Of a stretch of 64,000 nt of DNA, positions 45,689 through 54,000 are shown piece by piece. The number at the start of each line of letters is the position of its first letter. The stretch's first letter is position 1. Source of the stretch: Pseudomonas sp. FP198 (lineage in GTDB: Bacteria > Pseudomonadota > Gammaproteobacteria > Pseudomonadales > Pseudomonadaceae). Below the pieces are notes generated by a model. The model had not been told where the DNA came from, did no database searches, and saw nothing but the letters and a program-made list of their open reading frames with translations. The position numbers and the translations under genes are program-made. The stretch spans positions 4,766,501 to 4,830,500 of the forward strand of contig NZ_CP117452.1 in assembly GCF_030687895.1 (NCBI RefSeq). Reading direction: 5' to 3'.

Positions 45689-45723
45689 AAAAAAATGACC
45701 GGCAGCTCAGCTGTCGGTCATTG
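45689..45723 (-). terminator. Intrinsic terminator of the DUF1302-DUF1329 operon
   Basis: Minus strand: AATGACCG-CAGCT stem (AATGACCGGCAGCT / AGCTGTCGGTCATT on the plus strand) followed by seven T (plus-strand A run 45689-45695). It separates the operon from the luxR-type gene downstream. Confidence 0.8.
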
Positions 45724-45747
45724 GTTTTGCTCAGGGTCTAGAGGGCT

Positions 45748-45795
45748 TTGGCGCCGCTTCGCGGCCCAGCGGGAGCAAGCTCCCTCGCCACGGGT
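45748..45795. repeat. Single REP of the TGTGGCGAGGG family
   Basis: GCGGCCCAGCGGGAGCAAGC..CCCTCGCCAC, one inverted unit without partner, between the terminator and the DUF1329 stop. Confidence 0.8.
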
Positions 45796-45811
45796 ATCTT
45801 GCCAAGACGAT

Positions 45812-47179
45812 CTAGCGAACCCCGCTCGACCGCAACGCTGCCGGCGTGTAGTCGGCTGCCCGAGCCTCGAACCCATAGACGTAGGCGTGCTTCTCTTCGT
45901 TTTTCATGCCCAGGGCAATGTAGCGGCCAGCGATGATGTCGTAGAGCGCTTCGAGTGTGTAGCCCGGGTTCTGATGGTCGTAATAGAACTGGGCATGCCC
46001 TTCGGCCACGCGCCACAACTGGCCGCGCCCGTCATAGTGGTCCACCAGTGCCGCTTGCCAGCTGTCCTCATCGATGTACATGTGGCGCTTGGCGTAGATG
46101 TGCCGCTCGCTGGGCTTGACCGTACCCACCACTTCCCAGACCCGGTGCAACTCGTAACGCGTCAGGTCCTGGTTGATGTGCCCGGCCTTGATCACGTCAT
46201 CGTATTTGAGGCTCGGTGAATCGAGTTTGTAGCTGTTGTACGGGATGTACATTTCCTTCTTGCCCACCAGCTTCCAGTCGTAGCGATCCGGGGCGCCGGA
46301 AAACAGGTCGAAGTTGTCGGAGGTACGCAAGCCGTCGGCAGCGGTGCCCGGGCCGTCATAGGCGACTTGTGGGGCACGACGCACGCGACGCTGGCCGGCG
46401 TTGTAGATCCATGCCAGACGCGGCTCCGTCACCTGGTCGAGCGTTTCATGCACCAGCAACACGTTACCGGCCAGGCGCGCCGGGGCCGTCACCTCTTGCT
46501 TGAAATAAGTCAGTACATTGCTGGCTTTTTCCGGATCGGCGTCCTTGATCAGGAACGGCACGGCGATCTCTTCTTCGAAGCGGATCGGCGTGAAGCTGCC
46601 GTTGGTCTGCGGTGTAGCCTGGGTGATGACGCGCCGCAGGTTGCCGCCGTGGTAGCGGGTGATGTGGTTCCACAGCACCTCCACGCCGGTCTTGGGAATC
46701 GGGAACGCGTAGTACCGGTTGCCGGTGAAGTTGGCCAGGCCGTTGCCGTCGTTGATGGCGTTCACGTTCAGTGCGCTACGTTTGGCCGCCTCATAGATCT
46801 CCGGCGGCAGGCCAACGCTGCGGTGGGTCGGGTAGACCGGAATCCGGTAGGTTTCCGGGTAGCGCTTGAACATCGCGACCTGGCCTTCGGAGAGCTTGTC
46901 CTTGTACTTGTCCACGGTCGCGGCGGTGATGGTGAACAGCGGTTTTTCACTGGCGAACGGGTCGGCGAGGAAGCCTTTGCTGTCCACGGCACCGGCATTC
47001 TTCGGGATACCGCCGGTCCAGGCCGGGATCGAGCCATCGGCGTTGCCGGCCTTTTCCGCGCCCAGCGGGGTGAGGCTGGTGCCCAGTTTGTTCGCTTCCT
47101 CCGGCGAGACCGCCGCCATCACGTTCGCGGCCAGCAGGCTCAGGGCCAGGGCACCGCATTGCAGGATCATCTTGCGCAT
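45812..47179 (-). CDS. DUF1329 secreted protein
   Basis: 455 residues with signal peptide (MILQCGALALSLLAANVMAA, cleavage near 22). DUF1329 family: EANKLGTSLTPLGAEKAGNA at the start, WNHITRYHGGNLRR and the terminal GYTLEALYDIIAGRY. A large soluble LolA/LolB-like envelope fold is likely. It is co-transcribed with the DUF1302 gene (22-bp gap), an almost invariant pair in gamma-proteobacteria implicated in handling hydrophobic substrates or esters. Exact activity unknown. Confidence 0.85.
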   Translation of the reverse strand: MRKMILQCGALALSLLAANVMAAVSPEEANKLGTSLTPLGAEKAGNADGSIPAWTGGIPKNAGAVDSKGFLADPFASEKPLFTITAATVDKYKDKLSEGQVAMFKRYPETYRIPVYPTHRSVGLPPEIYEAAKRSALNVNAINDGNGLANFTGNRYYAFPIPKTGVEVLWNHITRYHGGNLRRVITQATPQTNGSFTPIRFEEEIAVPFLIKDADPEKASNVLTYFKQEVTAPARLAGNVLLVHETLDQVTEPRLAWIYNAGQRRVRRAPQVAYDGPGTAADGLRTSDNFDLFSGAPDRYDWKLVGKKEMYIPYNSYKLDSPSLKYDDVIKAGHINQDLTRYELHRVWEVVGTVKPSERHIYAKRHMYIDEDSWQAALVDHYDGRGQLWRVAEGHAQFYYDHQNPGYTLEALYDIIAGRYIALGMKNEEKHAYVYGFEARAADYTPAALRSSGVR

Positions 47180-47201
47180 TGGGTTTTCCTTGTCAGCCAG
47201 A

Positions 47202-48995
47202 TCAGAAGTTCACGCCGAAGCTCAGCGCGAGGAAGTCGCGGTCTTCGAGAACGTTGTAATCGCCGCCGAAGAAATCGGTGTAGCTCAGGCTGGCGGTGTA
47301 CGTGTTGCGGTAATCGGCATCGACACCCACGCTGACTGCTTTGGCGCCTTCGTTGAACAAACCGTTGGGCCCATAGCCGGCCACGTCATGGGACCAGGAC
47401 AGGTTGGGCTTGAAGTTCACCCCGCCGATAACGTTGGAATAGTCGAGAATCGCCCGGGCGCGATAACCCCAGGAGGTCGAGGTGACAAAACCGTCGGTGT
47501 CGCCGTTGAAACCGTACTGGCCGTAGACCGAATCGCGTCCATAACGCAGCTCGTCCTTCGATTCGAGACCGCCGACATGGACGACCGCGGCCTCACCGAC
47601 CACGGTCAGGCGATCGGCGCCCAGCACCTGGTCGAAGAAGTGCGTCAGGGTGCTCTGGACCTGGGTCACTTCCTTGCGGCGGTAACCGGTGTTGTCCGCG
47701 CCCGGCGAAGTGGCGATCGGTGACGCGGCGCCTCCGGCGATCGGGTTCACCAAGGCCAGGGTCAGGTCGTTGGTATTGACCTGTACCGGTGCATTGGGGC
47801 GGTAACTGATTTCGCCGGTCCACGCCGTGCCTGTCGGCAACGTGGTGGAGAAACTGGCGCCGTACAGGCGGATGTCTTCAGGGTATTCGAGGTAATACCC
47901 TCCGCGCCCCAACATCACGCTTTGCGCCAGGCCCGCGCCGCTGCCAGGGGCGATGGCGTTTGCAGTCGCGACCATCCCCGGCAGCGCAGCCAGCGTAGAG
48001 AGCCCCGCCGTCGTGGTGCCAACGGTCGGCGTGCGGCTGTGATAATTCATGAAGTACAGGCCGTACTCGGTGTCATCGCCGAGCCAGCGCAACGCCGTGC
48101 CCCACTGACCGGAGTCCCGCGCATCGCGGTCACCGCCACGGGGAATGACCACGCCTTCGCTGGTCACCTGGATGCCCTGGCCGAACGCGTTGGTCAACGG
48201 CACGAAAGGTGCAATCGCCGGGCTGCCTACGGTATAGCCATCGGTGCAACCATCGGCGACCACATCGTTACCGAAGAAGGTGCCGCAGTTGTCCACAACC
48301 GTCTGGTCCCACTCCAGTTGGTAGAAACCTTCGACGGTAAGCTTGTCGGTCAAGCCCTGGGAGGCGAACAGCATGTTGACCGGGATCAGGCCTTCCTTGA
48401 TCTCCGCCCCCGGGCGACGGAACGCGGACACGTCCACCGGGTTGATGCTGTTGATGGAGTTGCCGATGAAGGTACTTTCGCCCCAACTGACCACCTGCTT
48501 GCCGGCGCGCACCGTGCCCGGCAGATCGGCGATGGAATAATTGTGATAGACGAAGGCATCGAGGATCTGCGCCCCCGACGACTTGGCGCCCTCCTTGCGG
48601 TTGCTGTCGCTGATGTCCTTGAACTCGCGGTTTTCGTCCTTGAGCTCGAAGTCGTACCAATACTTGCCACGGACAAACACGCCGGTGTCGCCGTACTTGA
48701 GTTCGAGGTCGTGGAGGCCCTTGAAGATTTTCGAGAAAGTCTCGCCTTTCCTGAAATTCAATCGGCCGTCGTCACCGGTGGAAGACTGGCCCGTACCGCC
48801 ATTGACGGTGCCGACCAGATCCCTGTCGGCATCGCGCATGCCCCAGCTCGCGCCAACCGACAGCGAGGAGTCGAACTGCCCCTCGATTTCGCCAATGTTG
48901 AATGAAACGGCCTGCGCCTGGGCACAGCAACCCAAGGCCACCGCGACGGCCAGCGCCTGCGGCTTGAAGATGGCGCGCATTGTTATTGTTGTCAT
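47202..48995 (-). CDS. DUF1302 outer-membrane barrel protein
   Basis: 597 residues with signal peptide (FKPQALAVAVALGCCAQAQA) and beta-barrel character: alternating aromatic strands, GKQVVSWGESTFIGNSINSI, PNLSWSHDVAGYGPNG, and terminal FLALSFGVNF. DUF1302 family, first gene of the pair with DUF1329. ATG 48995 or the internal ATG 48980 are both possible starts. Likely a channel or receptor for a hydrophobic compound. Confidence 0.85.
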   Translation of the reverse strand: MTTITMRAIFKPQALAVAVALGCCAQAQAVSFNIGEIEGQFDSSLSVGASWGMRDADRDLVGTVNGGTGQSSTGDDGRLNFRKGETFSKIFKGLHDLELKYGDTGVFVRGKYWYDFELKDENREFKDISDSNRKEGAKSSGAQILDAFVYHNYSIADLPGTVRAGKQVVSWGESTFIGNSINSINPVDVSAFRRPGAEIKEGLIPVNMLFASQGLTDKLTVEGFYQLEWDQTVVDNCGTFFGNDVVADGCTDGYTVGSPAIAPFVPLTNAFGQGIQVTSEGVVIPRGGDRDARDSGQWGTALRWLGDDTEYGLYFMNYHSRTPTVGTTTAGLSTLAALPGMVATANAIAPGSGAGLAQSVMLGRGGYYLEYPEDIRLYGASFSTTLPTGTAWTGEISYRPNAPVQVNTNDLTLALVNPIAGGAASPIATSPGADNTGYRRKEVTQVQSTLTHFFDQVLGADRLTVVGEAAVVHVGGLESKDELRYGRDSVYGQYGFNGDTDGFVTSTSWGYRARAILDYSNVIGGVNFKPNLSWSHDVAGYGPNGLFNEGAKAVSVGVDADYRNTYTASLSYTDFFGGDYNVLEDRDFLALSFGVNF

Positions 48996-49181
48996 GCGTC
49001 TTCCCCGGTGAGTGACAGAGCCTCCACCCTACTGCCCCACGTCATGGGCGATAAGCGCACCAAGGGGGTATTCGCGATGTACCTCCAAAGGATGACAGCC
49101 CTTGCGGGCCGTGCCTTTGCGTGGTGCATGAATGGACTGGATGAGAGGTTATCAACGGCGTGCATTTTCATCGCTGCGCCT

Positions 49182-49211
49182 GCACTGTTACATGCACTGC
49201 AACAGTGCATG
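49182..49211. promoter_or_regulatory. Compact inverted-repeat cluster upstream of the DUF1302 operon
   Basis: GCACTGTT (49182-49189) pairs with AACAGTGC (49201-49208), and CATGCACTG (49191-49199) pairs with CAGTGCATG (49203-49211), giving overlapping symmetric sites 190 bp upstream of the DUF1302 start. It could be an operator or enhancer for that operon; the regulator is unknown. Confidence 0.4.
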
Positions 49212-49258
49212 TCCGGATCCGAGCTGTTTCTCAAAACGTCCCATCCCTATGCTGGCCG

Positions 49259-49432
49259 GGCTTGCGGGACAACGGGCCTGCAAGCGCAAGCCGCCAGGCG
49301 TCCCTCGCGCCTGGCGCACCGTCATTCGGATGGATTGCGCATCAATCCATCGTCCCCGTGTCCACTGACGTTGATTTGTAGCTCCTTTACAACGTCACGT
49401 TTAGGCCGCTGCGTTTTGCAGCGGCCTTTTTT
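49259..49432 (+). ncRNA. Candidate structured non-coding RNA with intrinsic terminator
   Basis: Five successive perfect stems: 49259-49266/49285-49292 (8 bp), 49292-49300/49308-49316 (9 bp), 49329-49337/49343-49351 (9 bp, loop CGCAT), 49366-49373/49390-49397 (8 bp), and the terminator GGCCGCTGC/GCAGCGGCC at 49404-49426 with six T. No plus-strand gene precedes the terminator, so the RNA itself may be the product. The 5' end is unknown and no known RNA family was recognised. Confidence 0.45.
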
Positions 49433-49436
49433 ATTT
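49404..49436 (+). terminator. Intrinsic terminator without an upstream gene
   Basis: GGCCGCTGC-GTTTT-GCAGCGGCC followed by TTTTTTATTT on the plus strand only. It implies a rightward transcript in the 49.0-49.4 kb region. Confidence 0.85.
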
Positions 49437-49541
49437 CCGAATTATTTCCGTGGTGGAACTTCTTGTTTCCTACAGCATTGTCAGAAAGGCCCACCTGTCT
49501 GGCTAAAGCGTTTGAATTTATAGTTTTCGTCGTCGCCACGG

Positions 49542-49712
49542 ATGGCACTGCCCCAAACAACCATGCACGGATTCAATGCACATACCGCGACACTCGAAGA
49601 TTTTAAAGTCCACGATCACGAGTCATTGCTTTATACCTCCGATGCCTTAGCCAAAGCTGGACTACAGGATGAAAGAGATTATCAGAAGCTTCTGAAGGAG
49701 ATGTCGCAATGA
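49542..49712 (+). CDS. Tiny protein of a two-gene operon, function unknown
   Basis: 56 residues from ATG 49542 (MALPQTTMHGFNAHTATLED), or 49 from ATG 49563; a stop lies seven codons upstream. Its TGA overlaps the next ATG (ATGA at 49709-49712), which supports real translation. Acidic, helical-looking (SLLYTSDALAKAGLQDERDY, QKLLKEMSQ). No clear ribosome site and no family recognised. The small-then-larger arrangement recalls antitoxin or immunity pairs, but this is a guess. AT-rich relative to the genome. Confidence 0.5.
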   Translation: MALPQTTMHGFNAHTATLEDFKVHDHESLLYTSDALAKAGLQDERDYQKLLKEMSQ

Positions 49713-49975
49713 GCACTGTTGAGCAGATCGTTAAGAACGAGTCTTTGGAAGAGATCGTCACAGTCTTTGCGCTACTGAAGGCTTCTCCGCACTTAGACAT
49801 GATGATCAGGCGCCATAACCGTGAGCTGATACAACACGGGGAGCTTGAAATAACCTATAAAAACCTTTTCGAGGCGGGAATACTGACAAGGGGGGAAAAA
49901 GGTCTATGCCTAAAGGGACCAAACTGGAAAGCACCGAAATTCGTACTGGAAAAAAGATACGCCGAAAGCACTTGA
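49709..49975 (+). CDS. Small protein coupled to the preceding tiny gene, function unknown
   Basis: 88 residues with AAGGAG 9 bp upstream. Helical N-terminal half (VEQIVKNESLEEIVTVFALL) and a C-terminal part that could form a wing (GELEITYKNLFEAGILTRGE, GPNWKAPKFVLEKRY), giving a winged-helix-like impression. No family recognised. A GC hairpin (49991-50019) with a weak T tract follows. Low GC suggests horizontal origin. Confidence 0.6.
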   Translation: MSTVEQIVKNESLEEIVTVFALLKASPHLDMMIRRHNRELIQHGELEITYKNLFEAGILTRGEKGLCLKGPNWKAPKFVLEKRYAEST

Positions 49976-50304
49976 TCTAACCTGGTCTCAGGCCGTTGCC
50001 TCTCTATCTGGCGACGGCCTTTAATAGCCGACTGGATCTTTGGCACAAAATCAGAATCCCGTAAGAAAAAGTGATACGTAATACTCTGTCGGTTTTTTTT
50101 GCGTTACCGTCACGCTGCTACTTCGGTCATTAAGGATCACCATGCGCATTTCACAGTCCACCCAATAGATTCGCCCCTTTCATTAATGAACCCATTCCTA
50201 CAACAAAGCCCGAAACCCACTACACACGCTCAAATAATTCATCTGTTACGCTGAATTAAATCGCAGCGCCTCGCTTCGATTATCGACCAGTGAGTTATTT
50301 GATA
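49976..50304. other. AT-rich intergenic region before the amidase
   Basis: 330 bp. It contains the weak terminator hairpin GGCCGTTGCC/GGCGACGGCC (49991-50019), then AT-rich sequence with a T8 run near 50092-50099. No gene or repeat is visible. Confidence 0.6.
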
Positions 50305-51069
50305 ATGCAGATAAACAACACAAGCCATCGATCAAGGAAAGGCTACAACAGTCGCGTTCGCTTTCTTGTCTTCCATTACACCGCCGGCAACTTCGCCTCT
50401 TCGATAAACGCTTTGACCGGCCCGTCCGTGAGTGCTCATTACCTCATCCCGGATTTTGCCGATCCTACCTATTTGAAGGCGGGCTTCAAGGAGCCGCAGA
50501 TCTTCAATCTGGTGGACGAGCGCCAGCGGGCCTGGCATGCCGGGGTGAGCAGTTGGGGTAATCGCAGCAACCTGAACGACACTTCGCTCGGCGTCGAAAT
50601 CGTCAATCTGGCGACGGACAACCAAGGGCAATTTACCTTTCCGCCTTATGCGCCCCAGCAAATCGAGGCGATCGAATACCTGGCAACGGATATCCTCAAA
50701 CGCTATCCGGAAATCAGTCCGGTAAACGTGGTGGGGCACTCGGATATCGCCGCCGGGCGCAAGAGTGATCCTGGCCCGATGTTTCCCTGGCATGCGTTGT
50801 ATCTCAAGGGTATCGGCGCCTGGTTTGATGACCATGCCCAGAAGGCTTTCCTACAGGCCTATCAAACCAGCGGCGTGCCGACCCGCGAGCAATTGCTCGG
50901 TCTGTTCAGGAGGTATGGTTTCGATACGTCGGCCGCGACGACCAATGTTGGGTTCCAACGCCTGGTCCGCGCCTTCCAGTTGCATTTTCGCCCGACGAAA
51001 CATGACGGTGTGATGGACATGGAGACCGCTGCGAATCTCGCGGCCCTGGTGCAGAAGTACTTCCCCTGA
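50305..51069 (+). CDS. N-acetylmuramoyl-L-alanine amidase, AmpDh3-like
   Basis: 254 residues from ATG 50305 (MQINNTSHRSRKGYNSRVRF). Amidase_2 domain with zinc ligands H24 (VFHYTAGN), H145 and D155 (GHSDIAAGRKSDPGP) and catalytic E98 (SLGVEIVNLA), then a C-terminal peptidoglycan-binding domain (about 190-252, VGFQRLVRAFQLHFRPTKHD). No signal peptide. It is closer to P. aeruginosa AmpDh3, a secreted cell-wall amidase, than to cytosolic AmpD. No obvious immunity gene is adjacent. Confidence 0.85.
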   Translation: MQINNTSHRSRKGYNSRVRFLVFHYTAGNFASSINALTGPSVSAHYLIPDFADPTYLKAGFKEPQIFNLVDERQRAWHAGVSSWGNRSNLNDTSLGVEIVNLATDNQGQFTFPPYAPQQIEAIEYLATDILKRYPEISPVNVVGHSDIAAGRKSDPGPMFPWHALYLKGIGAWFDDHAQKAFLQAYQTSGVPTREQLLGLFRRYGFDTSAATTNVGFQRLVRAFQLHFRPTKHDGVMDMETAANLAALVQKYFP

Positions 51070-51111
51070 GCACGTTGCCGCGCCTGGCGCTCGCGTGCCC
51101 AGGGACGCGAT

Positions 51112-52023
51112 TCAAATGGCGTGACGCTGCAGGTTCGCCATCATTTCTTTCAAAGCTTCCAGGTTGTCGTTCGGGTGGACTGCGTTTTCGAAGTCGCAAA
51201 TCTGCTGCCAGTGAGCGGCGACGTCCTCGGGTGAAAATCCCTGGCGCGGATCGAAGCCGGCACCGAGGCTGCGCTCCCAGCGCACCTTGCCCATCCAGCC
51301 ACCGCCTACTTCGAACAATCCGGAAGTTTCCTGGCAGGCTTCGCTGGCCAGGTACACGACCAGCGGGCTGACGAGTTCAGGCTTGAGCTGCTCGAATACC
51401 TGCGGCGGGATCAGGCCTTCAGTCATACGGGTGCCGCCGGTGGGGGCGATGGCGTTGACGAGAATGTTGTTCTTGCGACCTTCGATAGCCAGGGTGCGAG
51501 TGAGGCCGTACAGGCCAAGCTTGGCCATGCCGTAGTTGGACTGCCCGAAGTTGCCATAGATGCCAGACGTGGAGGCGGTGAAGATCACTCGTCCGTAGTT
51601 CTGCTCGCGCAGGTGCGGCCAGGCGGCGCGGGTGACTTTATAGGCACCTTCGACATGGACACGGTAAACCAGGTCCCAATCGGCATCGTCCATCTTATGG
51701 AAGGTCTTGTCGCGCAGGATACCGGCATTATTGACGACCACGTCCACCCTGCCGAACGCGTCGAGGGCGTTTTGCACAAGCTTGTCGCCCTCGGTGACAG
51801 AGTCATGATTGGCTTCGGCAACACCACCGGCGGCACGGATTTCTGCCACCACCCGATCCGCTGCCGAGGCGTTGGCGCCCTCTCCCTGCGCCGACCCGCC
51901 GAGATCGTTCACCAGCACGCGCGCGCCGTGCCGGGCAAACAGCAGCGCATGAGCGCGGCCAAGGCCGCCGCCGGCTCCCGTGACGATCACGACTTTATCT
52001 TCGAAGCGCACAGATTCACTCAT
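51112..52023 (-). CDS. Short-chain dehydrogenase (3-hydroxyacyl-CoA dehydrogenase-like SDR)
   Basis: 303 residues from ATG 52023 (MSESVRFEDKVVIVTGAGGG). Classical SDR: VTGAGGGLGRAHALLFARHG (cofactor), NNAGI, catalytic S near FTASTSG and YGMAK (SNYGMAKLGLYG). VNDLGGSAQGEG after the second strand is typical of the peroxisomal multifunctional-enzyme type acting on acyl-CoA substrates. It is downstream of, and probably co-transcribed with, the hydrolase and aldolase genes. Confidence 0.85.
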   Translation of the reverse strand: MSESVRFEDKVVIVTGAGGGLGRAHALLFARHGARVLVNDLGGSAQGEGANASAADRVVAEIRAAGGVAEANHDSVTEGDKLVQNALDAFGRVDVVVNNAGILRDKTFHKMDDADWDLVYRVHVEGAYKVTRAAWPHLREQNYGRVIFTASTSGIYGNFGQSNYGMAKLGLYGLTRTLAIEGRKNNILVNAIAPTGGTRMTEGLIPPQVFEQLKPELVSPLVVYLASEACQETSGLFEVGGGWMGKVRWERSLGAGFDPRQGFSPEDVAAHWQQICDFENAVHPNDNLEALKEMMANLQRHAI

Positions 52024-52149
52024 GGGCAGAACTCCAGCAGGCCGATAGGACATTGGCACGAGTGTCCGGCACAAGTCGGCAGGCCACAATCAACTGGGCT
52101 CAGAGTGAATGGTGGGCGATAAGGTGAGGGGATGATGCCAGGCAATCGG

Positions 52150-53052
52150 TCATGAACAGGCCATTTGCCTGATCGGCGCCGCGATGATTTCGCGAAATGC
52201 CAGGTAATGCTTGAGTACCTGAACAGGTGCCTCGGTGTGTGGATAGTGGCCAATGTCAGGCAACAGCACCGTGTCGGCGTTCGGAATCAAGGCCTCGTAA
52301 CGCGCCACCATATGCGCACCGGAAATCGGATCGATTGCCCCGTCGATGACCCGCAACGGCACTTCGCCGCGCTGCATCGCCTGCACCCAACGGTCGCGTT
52401 GCATCCGTCGTTCGGGAATATAGGCGATGAGTTTGTGCATGATCCGCGGCCCGTGATGGGTTTCGACCAGGCTCCAGTAATCATCCATCTCGCTTTCGGT
52501 CGGGCAAGTCCTGGGGCCGAAAATCCGTTGAAAACTCTTCACCAGTCCGTCCCTGGAGAAGGCCCGGCCTATCAGCCAGCCCAAGGGGCTGAGCAACAAT
52601 TTCTGCATCAGCACCGGACGATGGGTCTCGGGGAACAGCCCACCATTGAGAAAGACACAACTGGCGACGTCGGCGCGCGCCTCGCTGTGCCGGGAAATCA
52701 ACTCCTGGGCCACGCTGTCGCCATAATCGTGGGCCAGCACATGAACTCCCTGCGTCACATTCAAATGCGTCAGCAACGCTTGCTGCAGATCGGCCTGATC
52801 CAACAGGCTATAGGCGTGATCCACGGGTTTATCGGAGTCACCGAAACCGAGCATGTCGCAGGCGATCACCCGGTAACGCTGCGCCAGCGGCTGCCACAGG
52901 TAGTGCCAGTCCCAACTGGCGGTAGGGAACCCGTGGATGAGCAACAGAGGCTCGCCGTGGCCCGCCACCCAATAGCGGATGGCGTGCCCCCGAAACATGA
53001 AGGTCTGCCCGCGCTGGCGCCAGATACGCAGCGGAATCTGGACCATGGGCAT
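52150..53052 (-). CDS. Alpha/beta hydrolase with an aspartate nucleophile
   Basis: 300 residues. Alpha/beta fold: LLLIHGFPTASWDW (oxyanion HGFP), the nucleophile elbow AHDYGDS with D109 instead of serine, a cap domain (about 135-215), acid residue near DGAIDPISG, and catalytic His in LPDIGHYPHTEAP. Aspartate nucleophiles are typical of epoxide hydrolases and haloalkane dehalogenases. ATG overlaps the aldolase stop (TGATG), so coupled. Confidence 0.82.
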   Translation of the reverse strand: MPMVQIPLRIWRQRGQTFMFRGHAIRYWVAGHGEPLLLIHGFPTASWDWHYLWQPLAQRYRVIACDMLGFGDSDKPVDHAYSLLDQADLQQALLTHLNVTQGVHVLAHDYGDSVAQELISRHSEARADVASCVFLNGGLFPETHRPVLMQKLLLSPLGWLIGRAFSRDGLVKSFQRIFGPRTCPTESEMDDYWSLVETHHGPRIMHKLIAYIPERRMQRDRWVQAMQRGEVPLRVIDGAIDPISGAHMVARYEALIPNADTVLLPDIGHYPHTEAPVQVLKHYLAFREIIAAPIRQMACS

Positions 53053-53834
53053 CAGCTTTTATAACCCGGATCTTGCTGATCGAGTTTGCGCAGCAAGGCC
53101 GGCCAGGCCAGCGCGCCACCCATGCCTTGGGCGCTTCGGGTCACCCCGGCAACCATCGCCCGGGCACCGGCCAGCACCTGGGGCTCGATCACGATCAACT
53201 CGGCGCCGCCGGTCTGCGCCAGGACCTGGATGTCACAGGATCGCTGGAAAATGAACATCATCAGGAAGGTATCGGCGATGGTGCCGCCACAGGTCAGCAG
53301 ACCGTGGTTGTGAAGCATCAGGAAATTACTGTCGCCCAGGTCCGCTTGCAGGCGGGCCTTCTCTTCAGGATTGAGGGCGACCCCTTCGTAAGGGTGATAC
53401 GCCAGGCTCGACAGCACGAACAGCGATTGCTGGCTGATCGGCAGCACGCCCTGTTCTTGCGCCGATACCGCGACACCGGCGGCCGTGTGGGTGTGCAGCA
53501 CACACATCACATCGTGCCGCACCTCGTGCACCGCACTGTGAATGGTGTAACCCGCCGGGTTTATCTCATAGGGGCTGGGCATCAGCTTGTTGCCGGCCTG
53601 GTCGACCTTGACCAGGCTCGACGCGGTGATTTCATGGAACATCAACCCGAACGGATTGATAAGGAAATCTTCGGTGCCGGGGACCTTGGCGGAGATATGG
53701 GTAAAGATCAGATCGTCCCAGCCGTGCAGCGCGACCAGCCTGTAACAGGCGGCAAGATCGACGCGGGTTTGCCATTCGGCGGCGCTGACCTGATCCTTGA
53801 TGCCGGGTGTCGATTGAATGGGCGTCACGCTCAC
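53052..53834 (-). CDS. Class II aldolase/adducin family protein
   Basis: 260 residues from GTG 53834 with AGAGG upstream. Zinc histidines sit in VLHTHTAAGVAVS and MLHNHGLLTCGG; AACYRLVALHGWDDLIFTHI and FLINPFGLMFHEITASSLVK are family blocks. Members are fuculose-phosphate aldolase-like or decarboxylases. With the SDR and epoxide-hydrolase-like protein it forms a three-gene catabolic unit of unknown substrate. Confidence 0.85.
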   Translation of the reverse strand: MSVTPIQSTPGIKDQVSAAEWQTRVDLAACYRLVALHGWDDLIFTHISAKVPGTEDFLINPFGLMFHEITASSLVKVDQAGNKLMPSPYEINPAGYTIHSAVHEVRHDVMCVLHTHTAAGVAVSAQEQGVLPISQQSLFVLSSLAYHPYEGVALNPEEKARLQADLGDSNFLMLHNHGLLTCGGTIADTFLMMFIFQRSCDIQVLAQTGGAELIVIEPQVLAGARAMVAGVTRSAQGMGGALAWPALLRKLDQQDPGYKS

Positions 53835-54000
53835 GGTTATGACCTCTGGCTTCTTGTTATGGTGGAGGCGTATCCAACCTCCATGAACAGAAAACCAGTC
53901 TAGTCAGCTCCGCCAGGGCCGGTAGTTGCATTGGCAGCCAGCTTACTGACCGAGCGGGTCATCAGGCGAACATCTGCGATCAGTGCCGGCCACCCTTCCA

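Larger units (their letters stand above)
48996..49541. other. 545-bp non-coding stretch with palindromes and a candidate structured RNA
   Basis: No reading frame here resembles a known protein. The left part contains the TGCACTG repeat array (49182-49211), and the right part contains five consecutive stem-loops ending in a plus-strand terminator (49259-49432). Both are listed separately. Confidence 0.6.

Noticed and set aside
49008..49523. A 171-codon plus-strand frame over the palindrome and hairpin region
   Set aside because: It runs through the terminator and all stem-loops, has no family motif and no ribosome site. A structured RNA explains the sequence better.
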